A stretch of 64,000 nt of DNA, from contig NZ_CP108086.1 in assembly GCF_036186745.1 (NCBI RefSeq), forward strand, positions 558,001 through 622,000, given 5' to 3'. Below are positions 43,751 to 52,768 of the stretch, piece after piece. Under the pieces are notes generated by a model that searched no databases, was not told the origin of the DNA, and saw nothing but the letters and a program-made list of their open reading frames with translations. The position numbers and the translations under genes are program-made. Position 1 is the first letter of the stretch, and each line of letters begins with the position of its first letter. Origin of the DNA: Microbispora hainanensis. Lineage in GTDB: Bacteria > Actinomycetota > Actinomycetes > Streptosporangiales > Streptosporangiaceae.

Positions 43751-44461
43751 AACTCTAGCGGGGTCGGAGTACTCGACAAGGCGGTTCTCGTACTCAACGC
43801 CCTGGAGGCGGGCCCGGCTTCCCTGGCACAGCTCGTCCAGGCGACCGGCCTGGCAAGGCCGACGGCCCACCGGCTGGCCGTCGCGCTGGAGCACCACCGC
43901 ATCGTCTCCCGCGACACGCAGGGCCGGTTCATCCTCGGCCCCCGCCTGTCGGAACTGTCCACAGCCGCGGGCGAGGACCGGCTGCTCGCCGTCGCCGGCC
44001 CGGTGCTCACCCAGCTTCGCGACCTGACCGGGGAGAGTGCTCAACTTTACCGGCGTCAGGGCGACGAGCGGGTCTGCGTGGCCGCCGCCGAGCGCGCCAG
44101 CGGGCTGCGCGACACGGTGCCGGTCGGCTCCGCCCTGCCCATGACCGCGGGTTCCGCCGCGCAGATCCTGCTCGCCTGGGAGGAGCCCGACCGGCTGCAC
44201 CGCGGCCTTCGAGGGGCCAAGTTCACCGCCGCCACGCTCGCGAGCGTACGCAGGAGGGGCTGGGCCCACAGCGTCGGCGAGCGCGAGCAGGGCGTGGCGA
44301 GCGTCTCCGCGCCCATCCGCGGCGCCGGCGGCAAGGTGATCGCCGCGGTTTCCGTGTCCGGCCCCATCGAGCGGCTGACCCGTACGCCCGGCCGGATGCA
44401 CGCCGCCCCCGTCGTCGCGGCCGCCGAGCGGATCACCGAAGCCATGCGCCGCGCGAACTGA
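43745..44461 (+). CDS. ndgR: IclR-family regulator of leuCD (NdgR-like)
   Basis: From ATG 43745 there are 238 residues: an IclR helix-turn-helix (about 8-60, VLDKAVLVLNALEAGPASLAQLVQATGLARPTAHRL) and the effector domain (about 85-235, with VAAAERASGLRDTVPVGSALPMTAGSAAQILLAW). In Streptomyces the gene at this position, NdgR, activates leuCD and other amino acid genes. The start codon lies within an operator-like repeat and there is no ribosome site, which hints at autoregulation of a short-leader mRNA. Confidence 0.92.
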   Translation: MDNSSGVGVLDKAVLVLNALEAGPASLAQLVQATGLARPTAHRLAVALEHHRIVSRDTQGRFILGPRLSELSTAAGEDRLLAVAGPVLTQLRDLTGESAQLYRRQGDERVCVAAAERASGLRDTVPVGSALPMTAGSAAQILLAWEEPDRLHRGLRGAKFTAATLASVRRRGWAHSVGEREQGVASVSAPIRGAGGKVIAAVSVSGPIERLTRTPGRMHAAPVVAAAERITEAMRRAN

Positions 44462-44565
44462 TCGGAGAGCGGTCCGGGCAGCCCCCGGCGCCCCCTCCCG
44501 CCGGTCTTGACCCCGTCGCGTCACCCGGAGCGGCGCCTCGCCGCATTGGTCGCCCCACCCGCCCT

Positions 44566-44612
44566 GGACACCGCTCCTTCCGGGCAAATCCTGGCGGTCG
44601 CGGCACTAGGCT
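44566..44612 (+). promoter_or_regulatory. Promoter of acidic protein gene; near-copy of the FAH-gene promoter
   Basis: The 47 bp ending in the -10 hexamer TAGGCT (44607-44612) match 54799-54844 (minus strand) with three mismatches and one gap. The hexamer lies 6 nt before GTG 44619, so transcription probably starts at the start codon. Confidence 0.75.
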
Positions 44613-44618
44613 GGCGGG

Positions 44619-46322
44619 GTGACAGACCGCATCGAGGCAGCCGCCGCTGAACTGCGTCCCCTGCTCCAAGAATTCATCCTCTGGGCGCCGGACAACGCAC
44701 CCGGCAGCGACCCCGATCTCGTGGGCCCCGTCGCCCTGTGGCATCGGCTGATCGCCCGCAACGACGTCGGGCTGTGGAAGCGTGGAGACCTGCGCACGGT
44801 CCTGCTGGAGCGCATGCCCCAGGTCGTCGAGGACCCCGACGCCGCCGCGGACGGCATGATCACCGCCGTCCGGTCCTATCTGACGTTCCTGTCGTCCACC
44901 GGACGGCTCTCGCCGGGCTCGGCGTCCCTGGAGACCCTGCTCGCGGAGCTGGACGAGGTCGAGGACGACTTCGTGGACGCGATGGAGGACACCATCGCCG
45001 AGCGCGACTGGGACGAGGAGGAGGACGAGCTCGACGAGGACGAGGCCGACGAGGGCCTCGGCGACTTCGAGCCGTTCGCCGACGAGATCGGCGCCCTGCC
45101 CACGATCAGGCTGCGTCCCGACACCGAGCTGGCCGAGGCGGCCCGCGGGGTGACGCTCATCGCACAGGCCCGCGACCTGGCGCTGTGGGTCGGCACCGGG
45201 CGCAAGGTGGGCGAGGAGACGCTGCTCACCGAGTCCGAGGTGGACGAGGCGGTGCGCACGCTCGGCCTGCCCGACGCGCGCAACATCTGGAACCTGTGGA
45301 ACCTCGCGATCGACCTGGAGTTCCTCGCCCCCGACGGCGACGACACGGTCAGCGTCGACTCCGACACCGCCGCCTGGCCCTTCGAGGACGACGACGACGT
45401 CCTGGACGCCTGGATGCTCGGCCTCCACTCTCTCGACTACGGCGACCCCGAGCTGGACGACGACGATCTCACGCTGGCCCTGTCGGGCCTGACCCGCGCG
45501 CTGCTGATCCGCGTGCTGCTGGCCGACGGCACGCGGCCGGTGTCCTCGCTGCGCGAGGAGCTGGCCGAGGCCGCGGCGGAGTACGACGACCTGGGCGCCG
45601 ACGCCTGGGCCGCGGCCGGCGACCCGCTCGCCTCCGTGCTCGCCTGGCTGACCGGCTACGGCATGGTCACCGTCGAAGGCGACGCGGTGACCCTCACGCC
45701 GCTCGGCACCGAGGGCCTCGTCCACATGCTGGACGACGAGGACATCGAGATCGACGCCCGGCCCGCCATCGACGCCATGACCGCGCTCGACCTGCTGTCG
45801 TTCAGCGCCGACATGTCCGAGGAGGAGGCCGACGAGGAGTTCGCCGCCTGGCTCGCCCTGCGCGACCCGGAGCGGGCCGCCTCCGAGCTGCTCCAGGCCG
45901 CCGCCGAGGAGGAGGCCGACGCCCTCGTGCGAGTCCAGGCCGCCAGCCTGGTGGGCTCCCTGGGCGAGGCCGCCATCCCCGCCTGGCAGGAGGCGCTCAA
46001 GGAGCCCTCGCTGCGGCCGTACGCCGCGACGCACCTGACCCAGATGGACGTCGAGGACGCCCCGGAGCCGACCCAGGCGGACACCCACTGGCTGATCCTC
46101 GACATGTGGACGATCTCCGCCGGGCTCGGCAGGCCGGAGTTCGTGTCCAGCCTGCACGACATCGGCCCCGCGCAGACGCTCATCGGGCTGCTCGACGTGA
46201 TCTGGAAGGTCCACCACCCTCACGTCGAGGAGCTGCTGGACCTCATCGGCGAGACCCACCCGGACAAGCAGGTGGTCAAGGCCGCCAAGCGGGCGCTGTT
46301 CAAGGCGCGGTCGGGAAGATAG
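44619..46322 (+). CDS. Conserved acidic protein of unknown function (567 aa)
   Basis: I do not recognise a family. The 567 residues are soluble and very acidic: residues about 108-160 are mostly Asp/Glu (EEEDELDEDEADEG), and shorter acid runs recur. Segments look helical, with the repeating style of HEAT-like or winged-helix proteins (RVQAASLVGSLGEAAIPAWQEALKEP near 445 is a clear HEAT-like hit by eye). It has no signal or membrane segment. A leaderless start at GTG 44619 is likely (TAGGCT 6 nt upstream). It converges with the PaaI gene and overlaps it by 23 bp. Confidence 0.75.
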   Translation: MTDRIEAAAAELRPLLQEFILWAPDNAPGSDPDLVGPVALWHRLIARNDVGLWKRGDLRTVLLERMPQVVEDPDAAADGMITAVRSYLTFLSSTGRLSPGSASLETLLAELDEVEDDFVDAMEDTIAERDWDEEEDELDEDEADEGLGDFEPFADEIGALPTIRLRPDTELAEAARGVTLIAQARDLALWVGTGRKVGEETLLTESEVDEAVRTLGLPDARNIWNLWNLAIDLEFLAPDGDDTVSVDSDTAAWPFEDDDDVLDAWMLGLHSLDYGDPELDDDDLTLALSGLTRALLIRVLLADGTRPVSSLREELAEAAAEYDDLGADAWAAAGDPLASVLAWLTGYGMVTVEGDAVTLTPLGTEGLVHMLDDEDIEIDARPAIDAMTALDLLSFSADMSEEEADEEFAAWLALRDPERAASELLQAAAEEEADALVRVQAASLVGSLGEAAIPAWQEALKEPSLRPYAATHLTQMDVEDAPEPTQADTHWLILDMWTISAGLGRPEFVSSLHDIGPAQTLIGLLDVIWKVHHPHVEELLDLIGETHPDKQVVKAAKRALFKARSGR

Positions 46323-46794
46323 CGCAGGTCGTCGTGCCGTGGGCGTACAGCTTGCCGTCGCCCACGGCCGTCAGCCGCGCCTCCGCGGTCGCGACCGTCC
46401 TGCCGACGTGCAGGGCGGTCGCCTCGCACCTCAGCGTTCCCGTGTGCGCGAAGGCGGGACGCACCATGTGGACGTTGAGCTGGGTGGTGGTGTAGCCCCG
46501 CCCGGCGGGCAGGCGGCTCATGACCGCGCAGCCCAGCGCCGAGTCGAGCAGCGTCGCGAAGTAGCCGCCGTGAATCGAGCCCAGCGGGTTGTACTGGTGC
46601 TCGCCCGTCTCCCCCTCGAAGACCGCGACCCCCGGCTCCACACGGACGAGGGTGAAGCCCAGCGTGCCGGCGATCGGGGGCGGCGGGAACCGCCCGGCGA
46701 GCAGCGCCCGCAGGAAGTCGATCCCGCTCATGTCGGCCGGAGGCGTGGTCGTCGGAGCCCACGTATGCGTACGCGTGTTCGCTGTCGTCGTCAT
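46300..46794 (-). CDS. PaaI-family thioesterase (hotdog fold)
   Basis: From ATG 46794 there are 164 residues with the PaaI signature GSIHGGYFATLLDSALGCAVMSRL, which carries the catalytic Asp/Ser region, then YTTTQLNVHMVRPAF. It hydrolyses an acyl-CoA thioester; the acyl group is unknown. The 20 N-terminal residues are Thr/Pro-rich. It ends inside the 3' end of the acidic protein gene on the other strand. Confidence 0.9.
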   Translation of the reverse strand: MTTTANTRTHTWAPTTTPPADMSGIDFLRALLAGRFPPPPIAGTLGFTLVRVEPGVAVFEGETGEHQYNPLGSIHGGYFATLLDSALGCAVMSRLPAGRGYTTTQLNVHMVRPAFAHTGTLRCEATALHVGRTVATAEARLTAVGDGKLYAHGTTTCAIFPTAP

Positions 46795-46871
46795 GAGTCT
46801 AATTTTCGAACTCAGGGTTCCCGTAACGCAAATCGCGCACATCCCGAGGCGAGGAAACCTAGTCTTGTCGT

Positions 46872-47594
46872 GTGATAACGGCATCACTGAGCGCGGGTGG
46901 CGCCCCCGGCTGGCAACAGGGCGTCGATCTCGCCCTCGCGCTCGTGTTGTCGGCGGCGATCGGGCTGGAGCGGGAGATCCGGCAGAAGAGCGCCGGGTTG
47001 CGCACGCACACGCTCGTGGGGTTCGGCGCCGCGCTGTTCATGCTCGTGTCGAAGTACGGCTTCTCCGACATCCTCGGCGAGTCGGTGGTGCTCGATCCGT
47101 CCCGGGTCGCGGCCCAGATCGTCTCCGGCATCGGCTTCATCGGCGGCGGGCTGATCTTCGTACGCCGCGACGTGGTCAAGGGACTGACCACCGCCGCCGC
47201 CGTGTGGCTCACCGCCGCGGTCGGCATGGCCGCGGGGGCCGGCCTCTGGTGGCTCGCCGTCCTCGCCACGGTGGGGAACTTCGTCGTGATGCTGGGGCTC
47301 ACCCCGCTGGCCGCCCGGCTCCCCCGCTCCAAGCACGCCCAGTCACGGCTGCGCCTGTCGTACGCGGACGGACGGGGCGTGCTGCGCCAGGCCCTCGCCG
47401 AGTGCACGGGCCTGCGTTTCGTGGTCGACGAGCTGTCGCTGGAGCAGCCCGGCAGGAGCCACGACGCCGGCACGGTAACGGTCACCCTGCTGATCCGCGG
47501 CCCGGGCTCGATCGCGGACCTCACGAGCAAACTGGCCGAGATAGAGGGCGTGGTCGCCGTCGCCTGTGAGGACGCCAACGCCCAGCACTTCTAG
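46872..47594 (+). CDS. MgtC/SapB-family membrane protein
   Basis: The 240-residue protein has five hydrophobic segments in the first 150 residues and the family core IGLEREIRQKSAGLRTHTLVGFGAALFMLVS and IGFIGGGLIFVRRDVVKGLTTAAAVWLTAAVGMAAG split across the first three. A C-terminal ACT-like cytosolic domain follows (about 160-240). MgtC proteins affect magnesium homeostasis and virulence, possibly through the F1Fo ATPase; the role in soil actinomycetes is not known. TAGTCT lies 6 nt before GTG 46872, so the mRNA is probably leaderless. Confidence 0.9.
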   Translation: MITASLSAGGAPGWQQGVDLALALVLSAAIGLEREIRQKSAGLRTHTLVGFGAALFMLVSKYGFSDILGESVVLDPSRVAAQIVSGIGFIGGGLIFVRRDVVKGLTTAAAVWLTAAVGMAAGAGLWWLAVLATVGNFVVMLGLTPLAARLPRSKHAQSRLRLSYADGRGVLRQALAECTGLRFVVDELSLEQPGRSHDAGTVTVTLLIRGPGSIADLTSKLAEIEGVVAVACEDANAQHF

Positions 47595-47625
47595 CTCGCT
47601 TCCAGCCAGGTGGCCGGTCCGGTGG

Positions 47626-48054
47626 CTAGTCCGGTGGCGGCGGATAGAGCCCGAGCTGTGCGAGCAGCTCCAGTTGGTCGCAGTAGAACTGGTAGCCGAT
47701 CACCAGCCCGTCCTCGACCGTGGCGATCTGGCAGGCACGCAGGTGGAATCGCCGCTCCGTCGCCTCGATCTCCTCACCGGTCGGCAACAGCAGCGGACCC
47801 TTGTGCGTGCCGGTCAGCGTCGACTCGTTGACCGCGCAGTCGCCGACGTCCAGCTGACGCCAGATCAGGTGGTGACAATCCGGAAAGGCGACGAAGAACC
47901 TCTCCAGGTATGACGCGACCTCCATGCGCCCGTCCGCCGTGCCCTCCGGGCCCACGATGGCGCCCCGTGGATGAAACAGCAGGGCCGCGCCTTCGACGTC
48001 ATGAGCGTCCAAGGCGCGCACCAGCCGGTCCAAGATCTCCCGCGCCGATGTCAC
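47626..48054 (-). CDS. SnoaL-like/NTF2-fold protein
   Basis: The 142 residues have the NTF2-fold cone: ILDRLVRALDAHDVEGAALLFHPRGAIVGPEG, then a central FFVAFPDCHHLIWRQLDVGD and a C-terminal CQIATVEDGLVIGYQFYCDQLELLAQLGL. It resembles SnoaL-like cyclases and ester hydrolases of unknown substrate. It ends in Pro-rich YPPPPD. Confidence 0.85.
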   Translation of the reverse strand: MTSAREILDRLVRALDAHDVEGAALLFHPRGAIVGPEGTADGRMEVASYLERFFVAFPDCHHLIWRQLDVGDCAVNESTLTGTHKGPLLLPTGEEIEATERRFHLRACQIATVEDGLVIGYQFYCDQLELLAQLGLYPPPPD

Positions 48055-48158
48055 CGTCCATCACCCCCCGCCCCGTCGCTTCCAGCGTAAGCGGCGGGTC
48101 TCGGAGGGTAACCCGGCGCAGCGGGCCATGAGCGGGGCGCGGCGTCCGTAACGGCGAA

Positions 48159-48186
48159 AACCCCGGCACGGGCAAGTGCCGAGGTT
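48159..48186 (-). terminator. Terminator hairpin, left copy
   Basis: On the minus strand AACC-T-CGGCAC, loop TTGCCC, GTGCCG-G-GGTT is followed by TTTTC. It is the duplicate of the hairpin at 48264-48291 and now a second terminator for the tRNA operon. Confidence 0.8.
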
Positions 48187-48263
48187 CTCGGTGGATGTAG
48201 CCCCCACCGGATTCGCGCCCGCGCAGCGGGCCATGAGCGGAGCGCGGCGTCCGTAACGGCGAA

Positions 48264-48291
48264 AACCCCGGCACGGGCAAGTGCCGAGGTT
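48264..48291 (-). terminator. Terminator of the tRNA operon, right copy
   Basis: It has the same stem as the left copy, starting 12 bp after the 3' end of tRNA-Glu 1, with a T-run (GGGGTTTTC) on the minus strand. Confidence 0.85.
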
Positions 48292-48302
48292 CCCGGTGGA
48301 TG

Positions 48303-48375
48303 TAGCCCCGACCGGATTCGAACCGGCGCTACCGCCTTGAGAGGGCGGCGTCCTAGGCCACTAGACGACGGAGCC
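48303..48375 (-). tRNA. tRNA-Glu (CTC), copy 1
   Basis: The 73-nt cloverleaf begins GGCTCCGTCGTCTAGTGG. Acceptor stem pairs GGCTCCG with CGGGGCT, the anticodon loop is CTCTCAA (anticodon CTC), the T-loop is TTCGAAT. CCA is not encoded. G1-U72 and U4-G69 wobbles occur in the acceptor. Confidence 0.95.
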
Positions 48376-48388
48376 GAGTGCAGTGAAG

Positions 48389-48461
48389 TAGTCCCGAGCG
48401 GATTCGAACCGCCGTTACCGCCTTGAGAGGGCGGCGTCCTAGGCCACTAGACGACGGGACC
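48389..48461 (-). tRNA. tRNA-Glu (CTC), copy 2
   Basis: It is nearly identical to copy 1 in the D and anticodon arms, with a different acceptor (GGTCCCG pairing with CGGGACT) and T-stem. Anticodon CTC. It lies 13 bp upstream of copy 1 on the same strand. Confidence 0.95.
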
Positions 48462-48506
48462 TTGCACACTGCGCTGTTTCCAGCAGAATCCCTTGGGGGG
48501 ATCCAG

Positions 48507-48578
48507 CTGGGGTACCAGGACTCGAACCTAGACTAACGGAGCCAGAATCCGTCGGGCTGCCAATTACCCCATACCCCA
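48507..48578 (-). tRNA. tRNA-Gln (CTG)
   Basis: The 72-nt tRNA begins TGGGGTATGGGGTAATTGG. The acceptor pairs TGGGGTA with TACCCCA, and the anticodon loop TTCTGGC gives anticodon CTG. It is first in the minus-strand tRNA operon (Gln-Glu-Glu). Confidence 0.95.
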
Positions 48579-48826
48579 TCTGCTCGCGGGGGCCTCGCGG
48601 CTCTCGCTTGCGACTCCGAAAGAATAGCCCAGCTTGCGACCCACTACCAAAACGATTGCGGCGCGCCTCGCGATCTCGTGATCCGATGCCCCGTACGCAG
48701 GGCCGATCCCCCGGAGGAAGGCCGGATCTTCGCTGGTGGAGAACGGCGGTCCTCCTGCGCGCGGGGCCGGATCCTCCTGTGCGAGGCTGGGGGAAACCGT
48801 CAGCACCACGTGAGGAGCCGCCAGCC

Positions 48827-50809
48827 ATGACCTCGGCCGCGAACCCCTTCCTCAGCCCGAGCACCCTGCCCTATGGGCTGCCCCCCTTCCAGGAGATCAG
48901 GGAGGAGCACTACGCGCCGGCGTTCGAGCAGGGCATGGCCGAGCAGCTCGCGGAGGTCGAGGCGATCGCCGAGAACCCGGAGCCGCCTACCTTCGAGAAC
49001 ACGATCGAGGCGCTGGAGAGGTCCGGCGCCCTGCTCGAACGGGTCTCCGCGGTGTTCTTCAACCAGGCGTCCTCCGACACGACGCCGGGCGTCCAGGAGA
49101 TCCAGAAGGACGTCACGCCGAAGCTCTCCAAGCACGCCGACGCGATCCACCTCAACGCCGGGCTCTTCGCCCGCATCCAGGCGGTCGAGGCGGCCGACGA
49201 GGAGCAGCGGTGGCTGCTGAAGCGCTACGTCACCGACTTCACCCGGGCGGGCGCCACGCTGGGCCCGCAGGACCAGGCCAGGCTCCGGGAGATCAACGAG
49301 CGGTTGTCGGCCCTGGGCACGACGTTCGAGCAGAACCTGCTCGCCGACACCAACGAGCGGGCGGTGGTGGTCGAGGACGTGGCCGAGCTCGACGGGCTGT
49401 CGCAGGACGCGATCCAGGCGCTCGCCGACCAGGCCGGGGAGCGCGGGCTGGACGGCAAGTATCTGATCACGCTGGTCCTGCCCACCGGGCAGCCCGCCCT
49501 GGCCGAGCTGACCAACCGGTCCCTGCGTGAGCGGATCCACCGCGCCTCGGTCGGGCGGGGCGCGGCGAACGCCGAGCTGATCAAGGAGATGGCGGTCCTG
49601 CGCCGGGAGCGCGCCCGGCTGCTGGGCTACGAGAACCACGCGGAGTACGTCCTGGCCGACCAGACGGCGGGCTCGACCCGTGCGGTCACCGAGATGCTCG
49701 ACCGGCTCGTGCCGCCCGCCGTCGCCAACGCGCGCAAGGAGCAGGCCGACCTGGAGGAGATCGCCGGTCACCCGATCCAGCCGTGGGACTGGGCGTTCTA
49801 CTCCGAGAAGGTGCGCAAGGCCCGCTACGACATCGACAGCCGGCTCATGCGGCCGTACTTCGAGCTGAACACCGTGCTGGAGAAGGGCGTCTTCAACGCG
49901 GCGTCGCGCCTGTACGGCGTCACCTTCCACGAGCGCACCGACCTGTACGGCTACCACCCCGACGTACGGGTCTTCGAGGTGCGCAACGAGGACGGCTCCC
50001 CGCTGGGCCTGTTCCTCGGCGACTTCCACGCCAGGGCCTCCAAGCGGGGCGGGGCGTGGATGAACAGCCTGGTGCGGCAGTCGGGCCTGGAGGGCACGAG
50101 GCCGGTCGTGGTCAACAACCTCAACATCGTCAAGGGCGAGCCGACCCTGATGACGTTCGACGAGGTCAACACGATGTTCCACGAGTTCGGGCACGCGCTG
50201 CACGGGTTGTTCTCCGACGTGCGCCACCCCCGGTTCTCGGGCACGGCGGTGCCGCGCGACTTCGTCGAGTACCCCTCCCAGGTGAACGAGATGTGGGCGA
50301 CCCATCCGGAGATCCTGGCCGAGTACGCCCGGCACCACGAGACGGGCGAGCCGATGCCGCAGGACCTCGTCGACCGGATGCTGGAGACGCAGAAGTTCAA
50401 CCAGGGCTTCGCCACGCTGGAGTACCTGGCCGCCACCCTGCTCGACTGGGCCTGGCACACGGCGTACGACGGCGAGGAGGACGTGGAGGAGTTCGAGCGG
50501 CGGGCGCTGCGGGAGGCCGGGGTGGACCTGCCGGCCGTCCCGCCGCGCTACCGCAGCACCTACTTCGCCCACATCTGGGCGGGCGGCTACAGCGCCGGCT
50601 ACTACTCCTACATCTGGAGCGAGGTCCTCGACGCCGACACCGTCGAGTGGTTCAACGAGAACGGCGGGCTGCGCCGGGAGAACGGCGACACGTTCCGCCG
50701 GGCCCTGCTGTCCCGGGGCGGCAGCGTCGACTCGATGACGGCGTTCCGCGACTTCCGGGGCCGCGCCCCGGAGATCACTCCCCTGCTCGACCGCCGCGGG
50801 CTGCTGTAA
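48827..50809 (+). CDS. M3-family metallopeptidase (peptidyl-dipeptidase/oligopeptidase)
   Basis: From ATG 48827 (GAGGAG upstream) the 660-residue cytosolic zinc peptidase has the M3 fold with metal motif HEFGHALHG in the last third and the downstream Glu in FVEYPSQVNEMW. YFAHIWAGGYSAGYYSYIWSEVL near the C-terminus is the typical substrate-cleft Tyr/His region. This pattern fits Dcp (dipeptidyl carboxypeptidase) more than thimet oligopeptidase. It degrades peptides from proteolysis. Confidence 0.93.
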   Translation: MTSAANPFLSPSTLPYGLPPFQEIREEHYAPAFEQGMAEQLAEVEAIAENPEPPTFENTIEALERSGALLERVSAVFFNQASSDTTPGVQEIQKDVTPKLSKHADAIHLNAGLFARIQAVEAADEEQRWLLKRYVTDFTRAGATLGPQDQARLREINERLSALGTTFEQNLLADTNERAVVVEDVAELDGLSQDAIQALADQAGERGLDGKYLITLVLPTGQPALAELTNRSLRERIHRASVGRGAANAELIKEMAVLRRERARLLGYENHAEYVLADQTAGSTRAVTEMLDRLVPPAVANARKEQADLEEIAGHPIQPWDWAFYSEKVRKARYDIDSRLMRPYFELNTVLEKGVFNAASRLYGVTFHERTDLYGYHPDVRVFEVRNEDGSPLGLFLGDFHARASKRGGAWMNSLVRQSGLEGTRPVVVNNLNIVKGEPTLMTFDEVNTMFHEFGHALHGLFSDVRHPRFSGTAVPRDFVEYPSQVNEMWATHPEILAEYARHHETGEPMPQDLVDRMLETQKFNQGFATLEYLAATLLDWAWHTAYDGEEDVEEFERRALREAGVDLPAVPPRYRSTYFAHIWAGGYSAGYYSYIWSEVLDADTVEWFNENGGLRRENGDTFRRALLSRGGSVDSMTAFRDFRGRAPEITPLLDRRGLL

Positions 50810-50824
50810 GGGCTCCGGTAGCGG

Positions 50825-51364
50825 TCACGTCCGGGTGAGGTCCGATATCGCCTGCCGGAGCCAGTCCTTCTCCGCGGCGGTCACGGCCCGGGCGACGAGC
50901 ATCATGCCGCGGCGGAAGGGATCGGGCGTCTCCTCGGCCCTGAGGGGCTTTCCGCCGCGGTAGAAGAAGCTCGCCGGCGTCTCCAGGAAGGCGAGGCGCC
51001 GGCGCAGCACCCGCGCCTGATCCTCGGGATCGGGCAGCCGGGACAGGAACGCCAGCACGGTGAAGAACCTCGCCTGGTCGCTGATCTCGAGATCGGACGG
51101 CTCCCGCAGCCGCCTGAACAGCTCCTCCCGGCCCCGCTCGGTGATCGTGAGCACCTGACGCCGGGCGGCACCCGAGCCCTCCTCCTCGTGCCGCTCAAGG
51201 AGCCCCGCGGCCTCCATGCGGGCGATCGCCGGATAGAGCGCGCCGTCGCTGACCGGCCGGACATGCCCGCTCAGCTCGGCGATCCGCTGCTTGAGCTCAT
51301 ATCCGTGCATTGGCTCCTCGTCGAGGAATCCGAGGATCGTCAGCGCCAGGTCACCGCTTGCCAC
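50825..51364 (-). CDS. PadR-family regulator (Vir-type with C-terminal helices)
   Basis: The 179 residues have the PadR winged helix (about 5-85: LTILGFLDEEPMHGYELKQRI, VSDGALYPAIARMEAAGLL, LTITERGREEL) and a C-terminal dimerisation domain (about 95-170). It lies divergent from the MATE transporter and probably represses it. No ribosome site is seen; TACGAT (51371-51376) lies 6 nt before GTG 51364, so a leaderless mRNA is likely. Confidence 0.92.
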   Translation of the reverse strand: MASGDLALTILGFLDEEPMHGYELKQRIAELSGHVRPVSDGALYPAIARMEAAGLLERHEEEGSGAARRQVLTITERGREELFRRLREPSDLEISDQARFFTVLAFLSRLPDPEDQARVLRRRLAFLETPASFFYRGGKPLRAEETPDPFRRGMMLVARAVTAAEKDWLRQAISDLTRT

Positions 51365-51436
51365 GGCGGCATCGTATCGTTATACCTCTATTCGATGTAT
51401 CTCGATTCGATGTTCTCAGGATGCCGAGGTGAACGT
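51365..51436. promoter_or_regulatory. PadR/MATE intergenic operator region
   Basis: Direct repeats ATTCGATGT occur at 51390-51398 and 51405-51413 (15-bp period) in this A/T-rich 72-bp gap, with TATACC nearby. GAGGTGA serves as ribosome site for the MATE gene. The region is the natural PadR target. Confidence 0.55.
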
Positions 51437-52768
51437 ATGCGCCTGATCAGGCTCGCCCTGCCCGTCTACGTCGAGCTGCTGACGGCCGTCGTGGCCGTCG
51501 GGCTGATCGACACGCTGTGGGTCTCCGGCCTCGGCAGCGAAGCCGTCGCGGCGGTCACGGTCGCCACCACGACCGAGAACCTGGCCCTGGGCGTGATCCT
51601 GTGCATCGGGACCGGCACGACGGTCCTGGTCGGACGACGCGACGGCCGCGCCCCGCTGGCCCCGGTCATCCGTACGGCCTGGCTGCTGCTGGGCGGCTTC
51701 GCCCTGGCCGTGGCGGTGCCCGGCGTGCTGCTGCGCGAGCCGATCGCCCGCCTGTTCACCGACGATCCCGTGACGGTGGGGCTGGCCGCGGGCTACTACG
51801 CGGTGGTGTTCGCCGGTATCCCGATCTTCTACGCGCAGAACCTCGTCGACGGCGTCTTCAAGGGACTCGGCGACACCCGGACGCCGATGCGGACCGCCCT
51901 GCTCTGCAACGTGCTCGTGATCGGCCTCGACCCGCTGCTGATCTACGGGCTCGGCCTGGGCGTGCGCGGAGCCGCGCTGGCCACCGTGGCGGCCCGTCTG
52001 GCCACTTTGGCCGTGTCCGCCCTCCTGCTCGTACGGCGGCTGCGCGCGCGGACGGGGGCGGAGAAGGGCACGGTCAGCCGGTCGGACGCGGCGGCGATCC
52101 TGCGCACCGGGCTGCCCATGTCGGGCGACTTCCTCGCCCGCGCGCTCGTGGGCATGGCGCTGACCGGCATCGTCGGCCGGCACGGCGTGGCCGCGCTCGC
52201 CGGGTACGGCATCGGCCTGAAGATCATGATGGCCGGGGTGATGTCCTTCTACGCCCTCCGGCAGGCGGCGATGATCCACACCTCGCGGGCCGGCGAGGCG
52301 GACGGCCCGCCTCGTGGGCACGCCGCTCCCGTGGTGCGTTATGGCCTGGCCGCGGGGCTGGCCGCCTCGCTCGTGCTGAACGCGCTCGCCCCCGCGGCCG
52401 TGGGCCTGTTCACGGCCGACCCCGCGGTGGCCGCGGAGGCCGTGTGGTTCCTGCGCTGCATGCCGCTCTATCTCGTGCCCTTCGGCGGGCTGATCGCCGT
52501 CGGCGGCGTGCTGCAGGCCGGCGGGCGGGGCGCCGGCCTGCTCGCGGCCACGCTGGCGGGCTTCGCCGTCCAGTTGCCGCTGGCCTTCCTGCTCGGCGCC
52601 CGGATGGGCACCACGGGAGTCTGGCTGGCCATGGCCGCCGGCGCCGCGCTGTCGCTCGGCCTGGTCAGCCCAGCCTGGCGAGGGCCGCGCGCACCCGGGC
52701 GAGCGAGCGCTCGCGACCGAGCACCTCGATCGACTCGAACAGCGGCAGGCCCACGGTCCGGCCGGTGA
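51437..52768 (+). CDS. MATE-family efflux transporter
   Basis: From ATG 51437 the 443-residue protein has twelve hydrophobic segments of the MATE fold (start [31 protein letters not shown] and [25 protein letters not shown] are family marks). It exports drugs or toxic compounds with H+ or Na+. Its last 32 codons are Arg/Pro-rich and lie antisense inside gltX, so the real tail may have been extended by loss of a stop codon. Divergent from its likely repressor, PadR. Confidence 0.9.
   Translation: MRLIRLALPVYVELLTAVVAVGLIDTLWVSGLGSEAVAAVTVATTTENLALGVILCIGTGTTVLVGRRDGRAPLAPVIRTAWLLLGGFALAVAVPGVLLREPIARLFTDDPVTVGLAAGYYAVVFAGIPIFYAQNLVDGVFKGLGDTRTPMRTALLCNVLVIGLDPLLIYGLGLGVRGAALATVAARLATLAVSALLLVRRLRARTGAEKGTVSRSDAAAILRTGLPMSGDFLARALVGMALTGIVGRHGVAALAGYGIGLKIMMAGVMSFYALRQAAMIHTSRAGEADGPPRGHAAPVVRYGLAAGLAASLVLNALAPAAVGLFTADPAVAAEAVWFLRCMPLYLVPFGGLIAVGGVLQAGGRGAGLLAATLAGFAVQLPLAFLLGARMGTTGVWLAMAAGAALSLGLVSPAWRGPRAPGRASARDRAPRSTRTAAGPRSGR

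Larger units (their letters stand above)
48116..48320. repeat. 105-bp tandem duplication containing tRNA-Glu 3' end and terminator
   Basis: 48116-48215 and 48221-48320 match at 97 of 100 positions with a 105-bp offset. Each copy holds a terminator hairpin (48159-48186; 48264-48291) and the T-arm/acceptor end of tRNA-Glu (TGTAGCCCC...ACCGGATTCG read on the plus strand). In the left copy the tRNA part is a dead remnant. Confidence 0.92.

Noticed and set aside
48116..48320. Attachment sites of an integrated element at tRNA-Glu
   Set aside because: The two copies are only 105 bp apart and no integrase or foreign gene is present; plain tandem duplication is simpler. A past excision remains possible.
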